Shown one piece after another: positions 7,651-15,723 of a DNA stretch of 25,232 bases; position 1 is the first letter of the stretch; every line of letters starts with the position of its first letter. Source of the DNA: JAZDIU01 sp043804635 (lineage in GTDB: Bacteria > Chloroflexota > Dehalococcoidia > Dehalococcoidales > UBA2162); assembly GCA_043804635.1 (NCBI GenBank), contig JAZDIU010000042.1, forward strand, positions 1 through 25,232, given 5' to 3'. The translations under genes and the position numbers were made by a program. The notes under the pieces are model-generated. The model had not been told where the DNA came from and made no database searches. It was given only the letters and a program-made list of their open reading frames with translations.

Positions 7651-7832
7651 AAGCGTCTTACTTCCTAACCTTCAATATTAAATTCTTTTTAATTTTCTAT
7701 ATTGTAAATCTTTTTATTCGTTATGGGAAGAGGTTTTGTGAAGAAACTAAGAATTTTTTAGCCGAAATATGGTTTTGACCTTTGCTTGAATTGCTGAAAG
7801 CTGACTGATAACAGATGAAGGCTAACAGGCGC
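7651..7832. other. AT-rich intergenic region between divergent operons
   Basis: This is the gap between the small zinc-finger gene (leftward) and the DUF6282 operon (rightward). Positions 7675-7725 are a strongly AT-rich tract rich in T runs on the plus strand. I see no open frame, no RNA gene and no convincing leftward promoter. The rightward promoter begins at 7833. Confidence 0.5.
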
Positions 7833-7861
7833 TTGACACAGATTAAAAACAGGCTGACAAT
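7833..7861 (+). promoter_or_regulatory. Sigma-70 promoter of the DUF6282-RraA-PIG-L operon
   Basis: A perfect -35 box TTGACA (7833-7838) is followed after 17 bases by GACAAT (7856-7861, 4 of 6). Transcription would begin near 7868, about 24 bases ahead of the TTG start at 7892. Confidence 0.65.
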
Positions 7862-7891
7862 AGTGAAAGTCAAAACCGGGAGGTAACTAAT

Positions 7892-8770
7892 TTGAATGCT
7901 TTATTAAAAGATGCCTACGACCTCCACATCCATTCCACCCCCGATGTTATGCCACGTAAAATGGATGACATTGAACTGGCACAACGTATTATTGCTGCAG
8001 GAATGAAGGGTTACGTCATCAAATCGCATTATTTCTGCACATCCGAGCGGGCACAATTAATTAGAAAAATGTATCCTCGCTGCAACGCTTTCGGCGCTAT
8101 AACTTTAAACAGTTCGGTTGGCGGTATAAACCCCATGGCGGTAGAAATGGCTGGACGGTCGGGAGCAAAGATAGTGTGGTTTCCCACGGTCGATTCCGAA
8201 CACGAACGGGGGCAGTATACTCATACTCCGCCGGAAAAACTGCCTTACTGGGCAAAGATTCAACAACAAATGAAAGCCGAAGGGATTCTTTCACCGACTA
8301 TTAATATTCTGGATAGCGGTAAACTTAAGAAGGCAGTCTTCGAGGTTCTCGATGTCATCGCCAGATTCAAAATGGTGCTTGCCTCCAGCCACATTTCAAA
8401 AGCAGAGACTTTCGCTTTAGTAAAGGCGGCTAAAGAGCGCAAAGTAGAGCGGATTATTGTTACTCACGTGGATTTCCCATCTACCTTTCTTTCCATCGAA
8501 GAGCAAAAGGACCTTCTCAGATTCGGTGCTTTTATGGAGCATTGCTATACCACTCCGGCTACCGGTAAGGTTGCCTGGGATACGGTCATCGGACAGATTC
8601 GAGCGATTGGTGCTGAGCATATCGTCCTGACGACCGACCTCGGGCAAGCGACCGGCGTATTCCCGGACGAAGGTCTGGCATTCTTCGGTGAGAAATTGCT
8701 GGCAAGTGGTTTTTCCGAAAACGACATCAGGATGATGATTGTTAAAAACCCGGCATCTCTAGTCGAATGA
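7892..8770 (+). CDS. DUF6282-type metal-dependent hydrolase
   Basis: This 292-residue protein looks like the DUF6282 group of amidohydrolase-like TIM barrels. DLHIHSTPD at the N-terminus gives an HxH pair. Later residues fit metal ligands: His in SSHISKAE, His in VTHVDFP and Asp in TTDLGQ. The start is TTG at 7892: GGGAGG (7878-7883) is 8 bases away, and the ATG at 7896 is out of frame. It is the first gene after a good promoter, and its stop (8768-8770) nearly abuts the RraA-family gene. The reaction is not established for the family. Placement with GalB- and GalC-like genes suggests hydrolysis or hydration of a carboxylic acid or lactone intermediate. Confidence 0.75.
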   Translation: MNALLKDAYDLHIHSTPDVMPRKMDDIELAQRIIAAGMKGYVIKSHYFCTSERAQLIRKMYPRCNAFGAITLNSSVGGINPMAVEMAGRSGAKIVWFPTVDSEHERGQYTHTPPEKLPYWAKIQQQMKAEGILSPTINILDSGKLKKAVFEVLDVIARFKMVLASSHISKAETFALVKAAKERKVERIIVTHVDFPSTFLSIEEQKDLLRFGAFMEHCYTTPATGKVAWDTVIGQIRAIGAEHIVLTTDLGQATGVFPDEGLAFFGEKLLASGFSENDIRMMIVKNPASLVE

Positions 8771-8790
8771 CTGTAGGAGAAATTAATACA

Positions 8791-9501
8791 ATGGAACGTT
8801 ATATTGTTAGAAGTATTCCCCACTATGAAGAAAAAATCTGCGACCAATTTGCGCGATTGGGCACGGCAACCATCTACGAAGCACAGGGTCAGACCGGACT
8901 TCTCAATGATAAGATGAAACCCATCCAGCAGGGTGTGACTGTATGCGGCCCGGCAGTAACAGTCATTTGTCCCGCAGGTGACAACCTGATGATTCATGCC
9001 GCTGTCGAGTGCTGCCAGCCGGGAGATATTCTCGTTGTCACCACCGAAGGTGAATCGAACAAGCATGGTATGATTGGACAGTTGCTTGTTAAAAGCCTGA
9101 TGATGCGCGGTGTTAAAGCAGTCATTATGGACGGTGGAGTACGGGATACGATGCAAATCCGTGAGCTTGGTTTTCCTGTCTGGACTACGGCAGTTTCCTG
9201 TACCGGCACTACTAAAAACAAAGCGGGTTGGGTGAATGCACCAGCAGTGTGTGCCGGTACCTTTGTTGCACCCGGCGACCTTATCATCGCTGACGACGAT
9301 GGTGTAGTCGTCGTTAAGCGCCAGGAAGTCCTGCAAGCTCTTGAGAAATCTATTGCCCGGGAGAAGAGAGAGCAGGAGACCACACGTAAAATCGAAAAAG
9401 GGCAGCTCGGCGTTGATTTTTATGGTTTCCGGGACGTGCTCGCCAAGCTAGGCATCCGGTATTACGATACATTGGAACAAATCCTTCCGCCGAAGGACTA
9501 A
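8791..9501 (+). CDS. RraA-family aldolase/decarboxylase (CHA/HMG aldolase, GalC-like)
   Basis: This 236-residue protein belongs to the RraA-like family, which includes 4-carboxy-4-hydroxy-2-oxoadipate (CHA) aldolase, HMG aldolase and oxaloacetate decarboxylase. The catalytic signature DGGVRD (Arg-Asp pair binding pyruvate and metal) and the downstream CTGTTKNKAG segment are in place. The N-terminus (ERYIVRSIP..LGTATIYEAQGQTGLL) and length fit the GalC/LigK aldolases rather than the shorter RNase E inhibitor RraA. ATG 8791 with AGGAG 11 bases upstream is preferred. An in-frame ATG at 8767 overlaps the previous stop (ATGA) but has no ribosome site, so it remains an alternative. Predicted reaction: CHA to pyruvate plus oxaloacetate. 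The next gene encodes a GalB-like protein that would supply CHA. Confidence 0.82.
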   Translation: MERYIVRSIPHYEEKICDQFARLGTATIYEAQGQTGLLNDKMKPIQQGVTVCGPAVTVICPAGDNLMIHAAVECCQPGDILVVTTEGESNKHGMIGQLLVKSLMMRGVKAVIMDGGVRDTMQIRELGFPVWTTAVSCTGTTKNKAGWVNAPAVCAGTFVAPGDLIIADDDGVVVVKRQEVLQALEKSIAREKREQETTRKIEKGQLGVDFYGFRDVLAKLGIRYYDTLEQILPPKD

Positions 9502-9522
9502 ATCTGAGAAACGAGGTGAACT

Positions 9523-10251
9523 ATGACTCAGAGCCAGAACAAGACAGCCCTGGTAGTAAGTGCCCATTCGGGAGATTTCGTCTGGCGCGCTGGTGGAGCA
9601 ATTGCTCTCTATGCCAGCCGAGGTTGGAAAGTGAAAATCGTCTGTCTTTCTTTCGGAGAGAAGGGGGAATCGGCAAAGCTATGGAAAGAGCCTGGAATGA
9701 CTCTGGAGCGGGTTAAATCGTTGCGTCGGGAAGAGGCACTAAAGGCTGCCGCTGTTTTAGGCGGTGATATAGAGTTTCTCGACTGCGGCGACTACCCGAT
9801 GAATTTCACACCAGCACATCTTGAGCGGCTGGTTGACATTTACCGTTCCCTCCAGCCTGAATTCGTCTTGACTCATTCATTGGAAGACCCCTACAATTTC
9901 GACCACCCGTTAGCTGCTCACGTCGCTCAGGAGGCTAGAATCGTGGCACAGGCTCACGGACATAAGCCCGGCGGAACTATCCTCGGTGCTCCGCCTGTCT
10001 TCCTCTTCGAACCGCATCAGACTGAACAATGCAATTGGAAACCAAACGTTCTGCTCGATATTACACCGGTGTGGGATAAAAAGCGGAAGGCCTTCGAAGT
10101 GCTGGCTGCCCAAGAATACCTCTGGGAATATTACACCCGAGTCGCGCTGAATCGAGGCTTGCAGGCAGCTCGCAACTCAGAAAAGAAGAACATCAAGTAT
10201 GCCGAAGCTTATCAGCGCATATTCCCGCAGGTGACTGAATTTCTTTCGTAA
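9523..10251 (+). CDS. PIG-L family protein, 4-oxalomesaconate hydratase (GalB)-like
   Basis: This 242-residue member of the PIG-L/LmbE family has AHSGDF at 14-19 in place of the AHPDDE motif of the sugar deacetylases. This change, with the following VWRAGGAIALYA, is what I recall for GalB-type 4-oxalomesaconate hydratases. Probable zinc ligands are His15, Asp18 and a His in the DPYNFDHPLAAH segment. The start ATG 9523 follows GAGGTGA. It lies 21 bases after the GalC-like aldolase gene, and the GalB-GalC order is a known pairing in gallate degradation, so hydration of 4-oxalomesaconate to CHA is the best guess. A deacetylase or deaminase on another substrate cannot be excluded. The gene ends 10 bases from the convergent MFS gene. 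Confidence 0.8.
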   Translation: MTQSQNKTALVVSAHSGDFVWRAGGAIALYASRGWKVKIVCLSFGEKGESAKLWKEPGMTLERVKSLRREEALKAAAVLGGDIEFLDCGDYPMNFTPAHLERLVDIYRSLQPEFVLTHSLEDPYNFDHPLAAHVAQEARIVAQAHGHKPGGTILGAPPVFLFEPHQTEQCNWKPNVLLDITPVWDKKRKAFEVLAAQEYLWEYYTRVALNRGLQAARNSEKKNIKYAEAYQRIFPQVTEFLS

Positions 10252-10261
10252 CTGGAACTAG

Positions 10262-11539
10262 CTAGCTTCTTTGACTCTTGGGCTGGCGCGTCTCTAAAAG
10301 TCCAATCGCGGCTGCCATAACCAGTGAAGCGGCACCGGCTATCAGAAAAGCGACTTTATAGCTGTTGGTCGCATCGAATATAAATCCACCCAGGATGGGA
10401 CCCAGGGTAGCACCGAAGTCATACCCTATGCTCAAGCCCCCCATTATCGCCCCGATGTTAAGCAATCCGAACCGCTCCGGAACGAAAGCCCCCAGACATG
10501 CATCAACGCCTCCGCGGACAAACCCGTAGACCACTGCAGCCAAAAATAGCATCCATATAGCGGCAGCATAAGCCAGCAGCAACATAGCCGCCATTTGAAC
10601 AAAAGCGCCGATAAGGAGCGTTCTTTTTAGTCCCATCGTATCCCCGGCCCTACCCATCATCACTCTGCCTATGACGGAAATGCCGCCTACCAGGCTCAGT
10701 AAAGTCGCTGCGCTCAGGGCAGACATTCCCGAGTCTCTACCGAATGGGACGACATGAGTTGTTACCAGGTATGAGCATACGGCATATAAGAACCAGGATA
10801 ACCACACCAGCCAGAAGTCACTCGTTCTTATAGAGCTGCGAAAGGAAGTGCCGGGATGAGTCCTGCTTGATTGCACTTTCTTTGCTGTCTCGTTAGCCTT
10901 TGCCGGCAAGGTTTTGGTTTCATTACTTACCTCAGCAGGCGCCCGCCTCAGTAACAGACCCCCGGAAATGATGAATACCCACGCTGTTATGCCCATAATC
11001 ATGGCAGAAGTTTGCCAACCATAGCTGGAAATTAGTTGAGCGGCAACAGGTGTCATTATGAGCGTTCCCACCCCTCCACCAGCCCCGGCGATGCCTATTA
11101 CGAGCCCTCGTTTTGTTGTAAACCATCGAGAGATAGTGGACATCATAACAACGTAAACGCCGCCGGTGCCAAGGGCTAACAAGAGGCTATAGGTCAGATA
11201 GAACTGCCACAGGACAGTGGCTCGACTGGTAAGGAAGAGACTCAATCCTGTGAAAAATCCGGCCAGACATATAACCAGCTTCGGTCCGTATTTATCGGAA
11301 AGCCACCCGTTCAGTATCGGGACCGCCGCACAAAGAGTCATGTAGACAGAGAAGATTCCGGAGGTCATCGCCCGAGTCCATCCGAAATCGTCCTGCAATG
11401 CGTTGAAAAATACCCCGAAAGAAAACCGCGTTCCCCAAACTGTTATGCCGATGACAAAACACGCCGCCAGCATTATCCAGCCGTAATAGAGTCCGGTTTT
11501 TTTTATGCTGCCTTCTTTGTCGCTTCGTGAGCCTACCAA
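10262..11539 (-). CDS. MFS transporter (monocarboxylate/oxalate-formate antiporter type)
   Basis: This 425-residue membrane protein has 12 predicted helices in two six-helix halves. A hydrophilic loop (roughly residues 205-240, rich in Lys, Thr and Ser) separates them. The N-terminus (YYGWIMLAACFV), the WxxTRFSFGVFF segment, NGWLSDKYGPK (loop 2-3 MFS motif) and DFGWTRA resemble the oxalate/formate antiporter and monocarboxylate porter subfamilies. The start is TTG at 11539 with GAGGAG seven bases upstream. It converges on the GalB-like gene with only a 10-base gap and has its own extended -10 promoter. It probably takes up or exports an organic acid used by the neighbouring catabolic enzymes; this is inference from position. 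Confidence 0.82.
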   Translation of the reverse strand: MVGSRSDKEGSIKKTGLYYGWIMLAACFVIGITVWGTRFSFGVFFNALQDDFGWTRAMTSGIFSVYMTLCAAVPILNGWLSDKYGPKLVICLAGFFTGLSLFLTSRATVLWQFYLTYSLLLALGTGGVYVVMMSTISRWFTTKRGLVIGIAGAGGGVGTLIMTPVAAQLISSYGWQTSAMIMGITAWVFIISGGLLLRRAPAEVSNETKTLPAKANETAKKVQSSRTHPGTSFRSSIRTSDFWLVWLSWFLYAVCSYLVTTHVVPFGRDSGMSALSAATLLSLVGGISVIGRVMMGRAGDTMGLKRTLLIGAFVQMAAMLLLAYAAAIWMLFLAAVVYGFVRGGVDACLGAFVPERFGLLNIGAIMGGLSIGYDFGATLGPILGGFIFDATNSYKVAFLIAGAASLVMAAAIGLLETRQPKSQRS

Positions 11540-11569
11540 AAAACACTCCTCTTTTCGTCAATTCTCCGA

Positions 11570-11578
11570 ATTATATCA
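11570..11578 (-). promoter_or_regulatory. Extended -10 promoter of the MFS gene
   Basis: Read leftward, the sequence is TGATATAAT: a perfect TATAAT (11570-11575) with an upstream TGn. No good -35 box is visible, as is common for extended -10 promoters. Transcription would start near 11563, about 24 bases ahead of the TTG start. Confidence 0.5.
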
Positions 11579-11647
11579 TTAACCAAAAATTCATGTAATA
11601 ATAAAAGCCATATCCTGAAACATTTAAATTATTGGATATTGGAGTAT

Positions 11648-12943
11648 TCAGCGTAGAGCAATTCTTGTCTGAAGCCACTTCATTAGCAGGTATATCAGAA
11701 CACCCGAGATAAGCAGACCGCTTCCCAGTAATATCGCGCGCCAGCCGGTGCTCAATGCTAATCCGAGGGATGTAATACATCCCACCACGGGTAACGCTAT
11801 GTCGATAAGAATATGTTTGAGCCGATTCGTGGAATTATGCCGGGCGAAGATTTTAATGGCAGCGGCGTTTACGCCGACGAAAGCTACCAGAGTTACAAAA
11901 TTAGTGAATTCAGCAACATCTTCGATGTTTCTTACCAGGGCGAAAAGAGTGGCAATAGTCCCGACCACTATTACGGCAAGCCATGGGGTCCTCCGGTTTT
12001 CACCGATAACGCATAGATTCGTTGGCAATGCCCCGGCGCAGGACATCGCCCACATTGAGCGTGATGAAGCGAATAATAAAAGTAAAACGGTATTTGCCGT
12101 CGAGGATAAGGCAATTAAACTCAATAACCAGCCGGCTTTAGTGCCGAATAATTTCGAAGCCACCGTTGCCAGGGGTGCGCTCGACTGGCTCAACTCTTGC
12201 CAGCCCAGCACGCTGACCGCCGATACGGCAACCAGCATATAGAAAACAGTCGTGATGCCGAGAGCCAGCAGGAGAGCTTTGGGCAAATCACGTTCCGGAT
12301 TTTTCATTTCCTCGGATAGATTTGCCATACCCTCGAACCCGAGGTAAGCAAAAAACACAAGAGATGCCGCCCCGATTACCCCCGAAAAACCCAGCGGCAT
12401 TTCAAGTAAATCGACCTGCCCCAAGGATGGAATACCAATGACAATGATAATAAGAAGTCCAGCGGCTTCAACGATAGTGAGAATCCCTGCCAGTATAGCC
12501 GATTCCCCGACACCCAGGAAGACTACTACACTGGATAACAGAATTAGCCCGATAGCGCCAGCCAGGTAAGGGACGCCAAAAAGGTGCTCCAAATAACCGG
12601 CAAATCCAAGAGCGACTGCCGCTGATGATATAACTGTAGCCCACAGTATCAGCCATCCAGCCAGAAATGCGGAAGTTTGGCCGAATGCCATGTGCAGGTA
12701 CTGGTATTCAGGGGCGTTTTGGGGTCGCAACTTACTTAATCGTGCGTAGGAAATTCCAGTAAAAGCAGCAACAATAGCGGCTATAGCAAAAGATAACCAG
12801 GCGGCGTTGCCAGCTTGATTTGCCGCAACTCCCACTAATACGTAAATGCCTGCGCCCAGAATTACACCAACGCCGGTCAGAGTTACTGCCAGTAAACCGA
12901 GTCGACGGTGTAGTCCTGCTTCGGAGCTTTTGACTTTGCTCAT
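11648..12943 (-). CDS. APC family amino acid permease
   Basis: This 431-residue membrane protein of the amino acid-polyamine-organocation family has about 12 helices. The first carries the substrate-binding GVILGAGIYVLVG motif (residues 20-32), and FFAYLGFEGMANLSEEMKNPERDLP follows in the middle, as expected of helix 6 and the loop after it. It would import an amino acid or amine. Its ATG overlaps the feoB stop codon by four bases (ATGA at 12940-12943), so its translation is probably coupled to feoB. It is the last gene of the DtxR-feoB operon and should be under the same iron control. An amino acid carrier in that position is unusual; the substrate cannot be read from the sequence. Confidence 0.85.
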   Translation of the reverse strand: MSKVKSSEAGLHRRLGLLAVTLTGVGVILGAGIYVLVGVAANQAGNAAWLSFAIAAIVAAFTGISYARLSKLRPQNAPEYQYLHMAFGQTSAFLAGWLILWATVISSAAVALGFAGYLEHLFGVPYLAGAIGLILLSSVVVFLGVGESAILAGILTIVEAAGLLIIIVIGIPSLGQVDLLEMPLGFSGVIGAASLVFFAYLGFEGMANLSEEMKNPERDLPKALLLALGITTVFYMLVAVSAVSVLGWQELSQSSAPLATVASKLFGTKAGWLLSLIALSSTANTVLLLLFASSRSMWAMSCAGALPTNLCVIGENRRTPWLAVIVVGTIATLFALVRNIEDVAEFTNFVTLVAFVGVNAAAIKIFARHNSTNRLKHILIDIALPVVGCITSLGLALSTGWRAILLGSGLLISGVLIYLLMKWLQTRIALR

Positions 12944-14964
12944 AAGATAATGTTGAGTATCCTGGCAGCGATGCCTCCTACCAATATAGCTGAAACCAGG
13001 TTAGCCGCTGAAATCGCTGTTGCTGCTTTCCAGCCGAACTCTTTGGCGAGAATGCCGATTGTGGCAATGCAGGGTAGATATAATGTTCCTACAAGAGCTA
13101 GGACGATAAACTGGGTGGGAGTAAGTATGAGTGTCAAATTGGTGCCGTAAATCGCTACCAGCGTCAGAAGTATCAGCTCTTTTCTAACTATGCCGAAGAT
13201 TAATAATACCGTGGCGATTGCGGGAAGCCCCAGCCAGCCCACGGTAAGAAACGAAAACGCATTGTTCAGCGGCTCGAGCAGACCGAAAGCATATAATCCC
13301 TGGACTATAGCCGTCCCGACCATATACATCGGAAAGACCATCCAGATTAAGGACTTAGCTCTTGCCCACGTCTGCCTGATTACTACAGAAAACGAGGGGA
13401 CTTTGAAGGAATGCATTTCCATTATCAGCCCGGTGGCTTCACCTGGAATTACCCTCAAAGCAATTTTTACAGCGATAAACATAATCAATAAATCGATGCC
13501 GTAGAGAGCCAGCGCCCATCCTGTCCCCACGAACACAGCAACCATACCCATAATTACAATTGTCCTTGCCGAACAGGGAGCAAATGTAATGGCGAACGAC
13601 GCCAGTAATCGTTCGCGCCTGGTCCTCATAATTCTGGTGGTATAGATAGCAGGAACGTTACATCCATAGCCCAGGATTAAAGGTATAATCGCTTTTCCGT
13701 GAAGTCCCAGTTGGTGCATGGCGCTATCCATCATAAAGGCGACCCTGGTCAGAATGCCGGAATCCTCCATCATTGCCAGCAACAGATAGAAAGGAATGAC
13801 AAAAGGCAATACCAGAGTAACCCCAGCAACCAAGCCGCCGAAAATACCGTTCCATAGGACGCTCAAAAGGGGACCGCTCACCTGTGGATTAACCGGTTGA
13901 AAGAAGCTGAAGGCATTCGAGAGTAAACCTGATAGAAAGTTCCCTATTGTAAACGTCCAGAGAAGGAGTCCAGCGACAACCGCAAAAGACATCACGTATC
14001 CGAATACTCTCTGAGTGGTCAGCCGGTCCAGCCTGTCCAGAAGTGAAATTTTGGTGACCGCTCTAATCTGGACATCGTTAGTAATCTGGTTGGCGAGCGA
14101 ATATCTCTCTGAGGTAACTGCCGCGAAACTGGGTTGCTGATAGGCTTCTTCTATTTTCTTAGTCAGCACTTCGGATTGCGCAGTTACTCTCTCCGACTTT
14201 ACTTTCACCAGTTCCTTGATATTCGTATCGCCTTCGAGCAGCTTGATAGCAACCCAGCGGGACGGATATTCAAGGTTTAATTTTTCCGCCTCGATTAATT
14301 CGGTCAGTTCATCAACGTTAGTTTCCAGTCCATTCTTGAAACTAGCGATATGTATCCCGGATTTATGGGGATGCTGGGCGACTTCGATGGTTTTTTCGAT
14401 TAGCTCCTCGATTCCCTTCCCTATTGCGGCTACAGTTGGGACTACAGGTAAGTCCAGTATCTTTTCCAACTTAGCGACATCGATATTTATCCCTTTATCT
14501 TCGGCGATGTCCATCTGGTTAAGGCAGACTACCATCGGGACATCCATTTCCATCAGTTGCAGCGTGAAAAAGAGATTTCTTTCAAGAACCGGAGCTCCAA
14601 CGACATTGATAATTGCATCGGGTTTTTGGTGGGCGATATACTCTCTGGTAACTATCTCTTCTATGGAAAAGGTGGATAAAGAATAGATTCCGGGCAGGTC
14701 GACGACTGTGATTTCGTAATCGCCGAAGTTCAGTATGCCTTCGGCACTTTCAACGGTCTTCCCGGGCCAGTTACCGATGGTCTGGTTCGAACCGGTCAGC
14801 TGGTTGAAAATCACGCTTTTGCCGACGTTAGCATTTCCGGCAAGGGCAATAGTAAGCCGTCTGCCTTGCCTTTGTCCGTGCCGATGCCGGCCGTGTCCAT
14901 ACCAGTGTCCGTGTCTTCTATCTTTACCAGTCGCCGTTGGGTGACAGGATACGAATGTAGCCAA
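12940..14964 (-). CDS. Ferrous iron transporter FeoB with His-rich N-terminus
   Basis: This 674-residue FeoB moves Fe(II) across the cytoplasmic membrane. The N-terminal G domain has G1 GNANVGKS (43-50), G2 Thr in NWPGKTVE, G3 DLPG (83-86) and G4 NQMD (143-146). The membrane part carries the two gate motifs, with GYGCNVPAIYTTR and FAPCSAR recognisable. Ahead of the G domain lies an extra stretch of about 35 residues with six His (8, 18, 20, 24, 27, 29), which may bind metal. The start is TTG at 14964, with GGAGG six bases upstream, 13 bases after the regulator's stop. No free feoA gene is present; the FeoA domain sits on the adjacent regulator. It is regulated, by inference, through the iron boxes at 15707-15737. 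Confidence 0.93.
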   Translation of the reverse strand: MATFVSCHPTATGKDRRHGHWYGHGRHRHGQRQGRRLTIALAGNANVGKSVIFNQLTGSNQTIGNWPGKTVESAEGILNFGDYEITVVDLPGIYSLSTFSIEEIVTREYIAHQKPDAIINVVGAPVLERNLFFTLQLMEMDVPMVVCLNQMDIAEDKGINIDVAKLEKILDLPVVPTVAAIGKGIEELIEKTIEVAQHPHKSGIHIASFKNGLETNVDELTELIEAEKLNLEYPSRWVAIKLLEGDTNIKELVKVKSERVTAQSEVLTKKIEEAYQQPSFAAVTSERYSLANQITNDVQIRAVTKISLLDRLDRLTTQRVFGYVMSFAVVAGLLLWTFTIGNFLSGLLSNAFSFFQPVNPQVSGPLLSVLWNGIFGGLVAGVTLVLPFVIPFYLLLAMMEDSGILTRVAFMMDSAMHQLGLHGKAIIPLILGYGCNVPAIYTTRIMRTRRERLLASFAITFAPCSARTIVIMGMVAVFVGTGWALALYGIDLLIMFIAVKIALRVIPGEATGLIMEMHSFKVPSFSVVIRQTWARAKSLIWMVFPMYMVGTAIVQGLYAFGLLEPLNNAFSFLTVGWLGLPAIATVLLIFGIVRKELILLTLVAIYGTNLTLILTPTQFIVLALVGTLYLPCIATIGILAKEFGWKAATAISAANLVSAILVGGIAARILNIIL

Positions 14965-14977
14965 TTTCAGCCTCCAT

Positions 14978-15691
14978 TTAGCTGACAGCCTTCTCGACGA
15001 AAACGTTACAGGCTATCTCATCACCGAGGGCAAGTTTCGAACCTCTAGCGGCAATTTCCACCGGTCCTTTGAGCGGTGCTACCCGGCTGACGCGTATTTT
15101 CGTTCCGGGAGTCAGACCCAGGTCGAGAAGCCTTCGAAGGACTTTATTATCTCCCCTGATGAAGGCAATAGTGCCTTCCTGTTTTTCCTTCAAAGCATTG
15201 ACCGAGACCAGGTTTGCCTTTCTCTTACCGGCTTCTTCCAGGTTGTCTCCGCTCCATTTCCGGCATTCATCGCAGCTGGAAAAACCGAAGTCGCATGCGG
15301 GAATAAGTTTTTCGTCATCGGGGCACTTAGCCGGCGATTTCAAAGCCTGGCACAAAGCCCGTGAAGTTTCATCGGAAAAGGCGTGCTCCATTTCGCACGC
15401 TTGCTCGTGGACGTTGCCTTTACCAATTTTCAACATATCATGGAGAAAACGTTCCAGCAGTCGATGTTTTCGTGCCATCTTCTCCGCCATAGCAAAGCCC
15501 TTCGGGGTGAGGGTGACACCCTGGTAGGGGGAATAGTTCACATAATCATTATCAGCCAGCTTTTTCAGCATCTCCGTAACGCTTGCCGGGGAAATCTTAA
15601 GGCGTTTCGATATTTCCGAAGTTCCTACTGTCTTATTGTTTTGGGTAAGGTTATATAAAGCCTCTAGATATTCTTCCGTACTTTTGCTCAT
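14978..15691 (-). CDS. DtxR-family iron-dependent repressor with C-terminal FeoA domain
   Basis: This 237-residue regulator has three parts: a winged helix (1-65), a dimer and metal domain (66-115), and a C-terminal FeoA/SH3-like domain (about 162-235, RRLLDLGLTPGTKIRV). Metal ligands match DtxR: His76, Glu80, His95, Cys99, Glu102 and His103. Cys at 99 is typical of iron-sensing rather than manganese-sensing members. A Cys-rich linker (Cys114, 123, 133, 140, 143; C-x6-C-x2-C) could hold a further metal or cluster. The start ATG follows GAGGAGG. It leads the operon with feoB and the APC permease and should repress its own promoter when iron is plentiful. The FeoA domain may also serve FeoB in place of a separate FeoA, but that is conjecture. 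Confidence 0.9.
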   Translation of the reverse strand: MSKSTEEYLEALYNLTQNNKTVGTSEISKRLKISPASVTEMLKKLADNDYVNYSPYQGVTLTPKGFAMAEKMARKHRLLERFLHDMLKIGKGNVHEQACEMEHAFSDETSRALCQALKSPAKCPDDEKLIPACDFGFSSCDECRKWSGDNLEEAGKRKANLVSVNALKEKQEGTIAFIRGDNKVLRRLLDLGLTPGTKIRVSRVAPLKGPVEIAARGSKLALGDEIACNVFVEKAVS

Positions 15692-15706
15692 TTCAGCCTC
15701 CTCAAT

Positions 15707-15720
15707 TTAGGTATGCCTAA
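15707..15720. promoter_or_regulatory. DtxR/IdeR-type operator 1
   Basis: TTAGG-TATG-CCTAA is a perfect inverted repeat matching the ends of the DtxR/IdeR iron-box consensus. It lies downstream of the regulator's -10 box and 4 bases from its GAGGAGG ribosome site. Repressor bound here would block initiation or early elongation. Confidence 0.72.
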
Positions 15721-15723
15721 TTT

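Noticed and set aside
8545..9336. Long leftward frame of 263 codons over the aldolase gene
   Set aside because: It is antisense to the DUF6282 and RraA-family genes, which have clear family motifs and ribosome sites; its product has no recognisable domain.
11579..11647. Terminator after the APC permease (ATATCC..GGATAT hairpin)
   Set aside because: The stem is only six bases with a long AT-rich loop and no T-run; not convincing.
14216..14686. Rightward frame of 156 codons over feoB
   Set aside because: Antisense to the FeoB G domain; its Ser/Ile-rich product is typical of a shadow frame.
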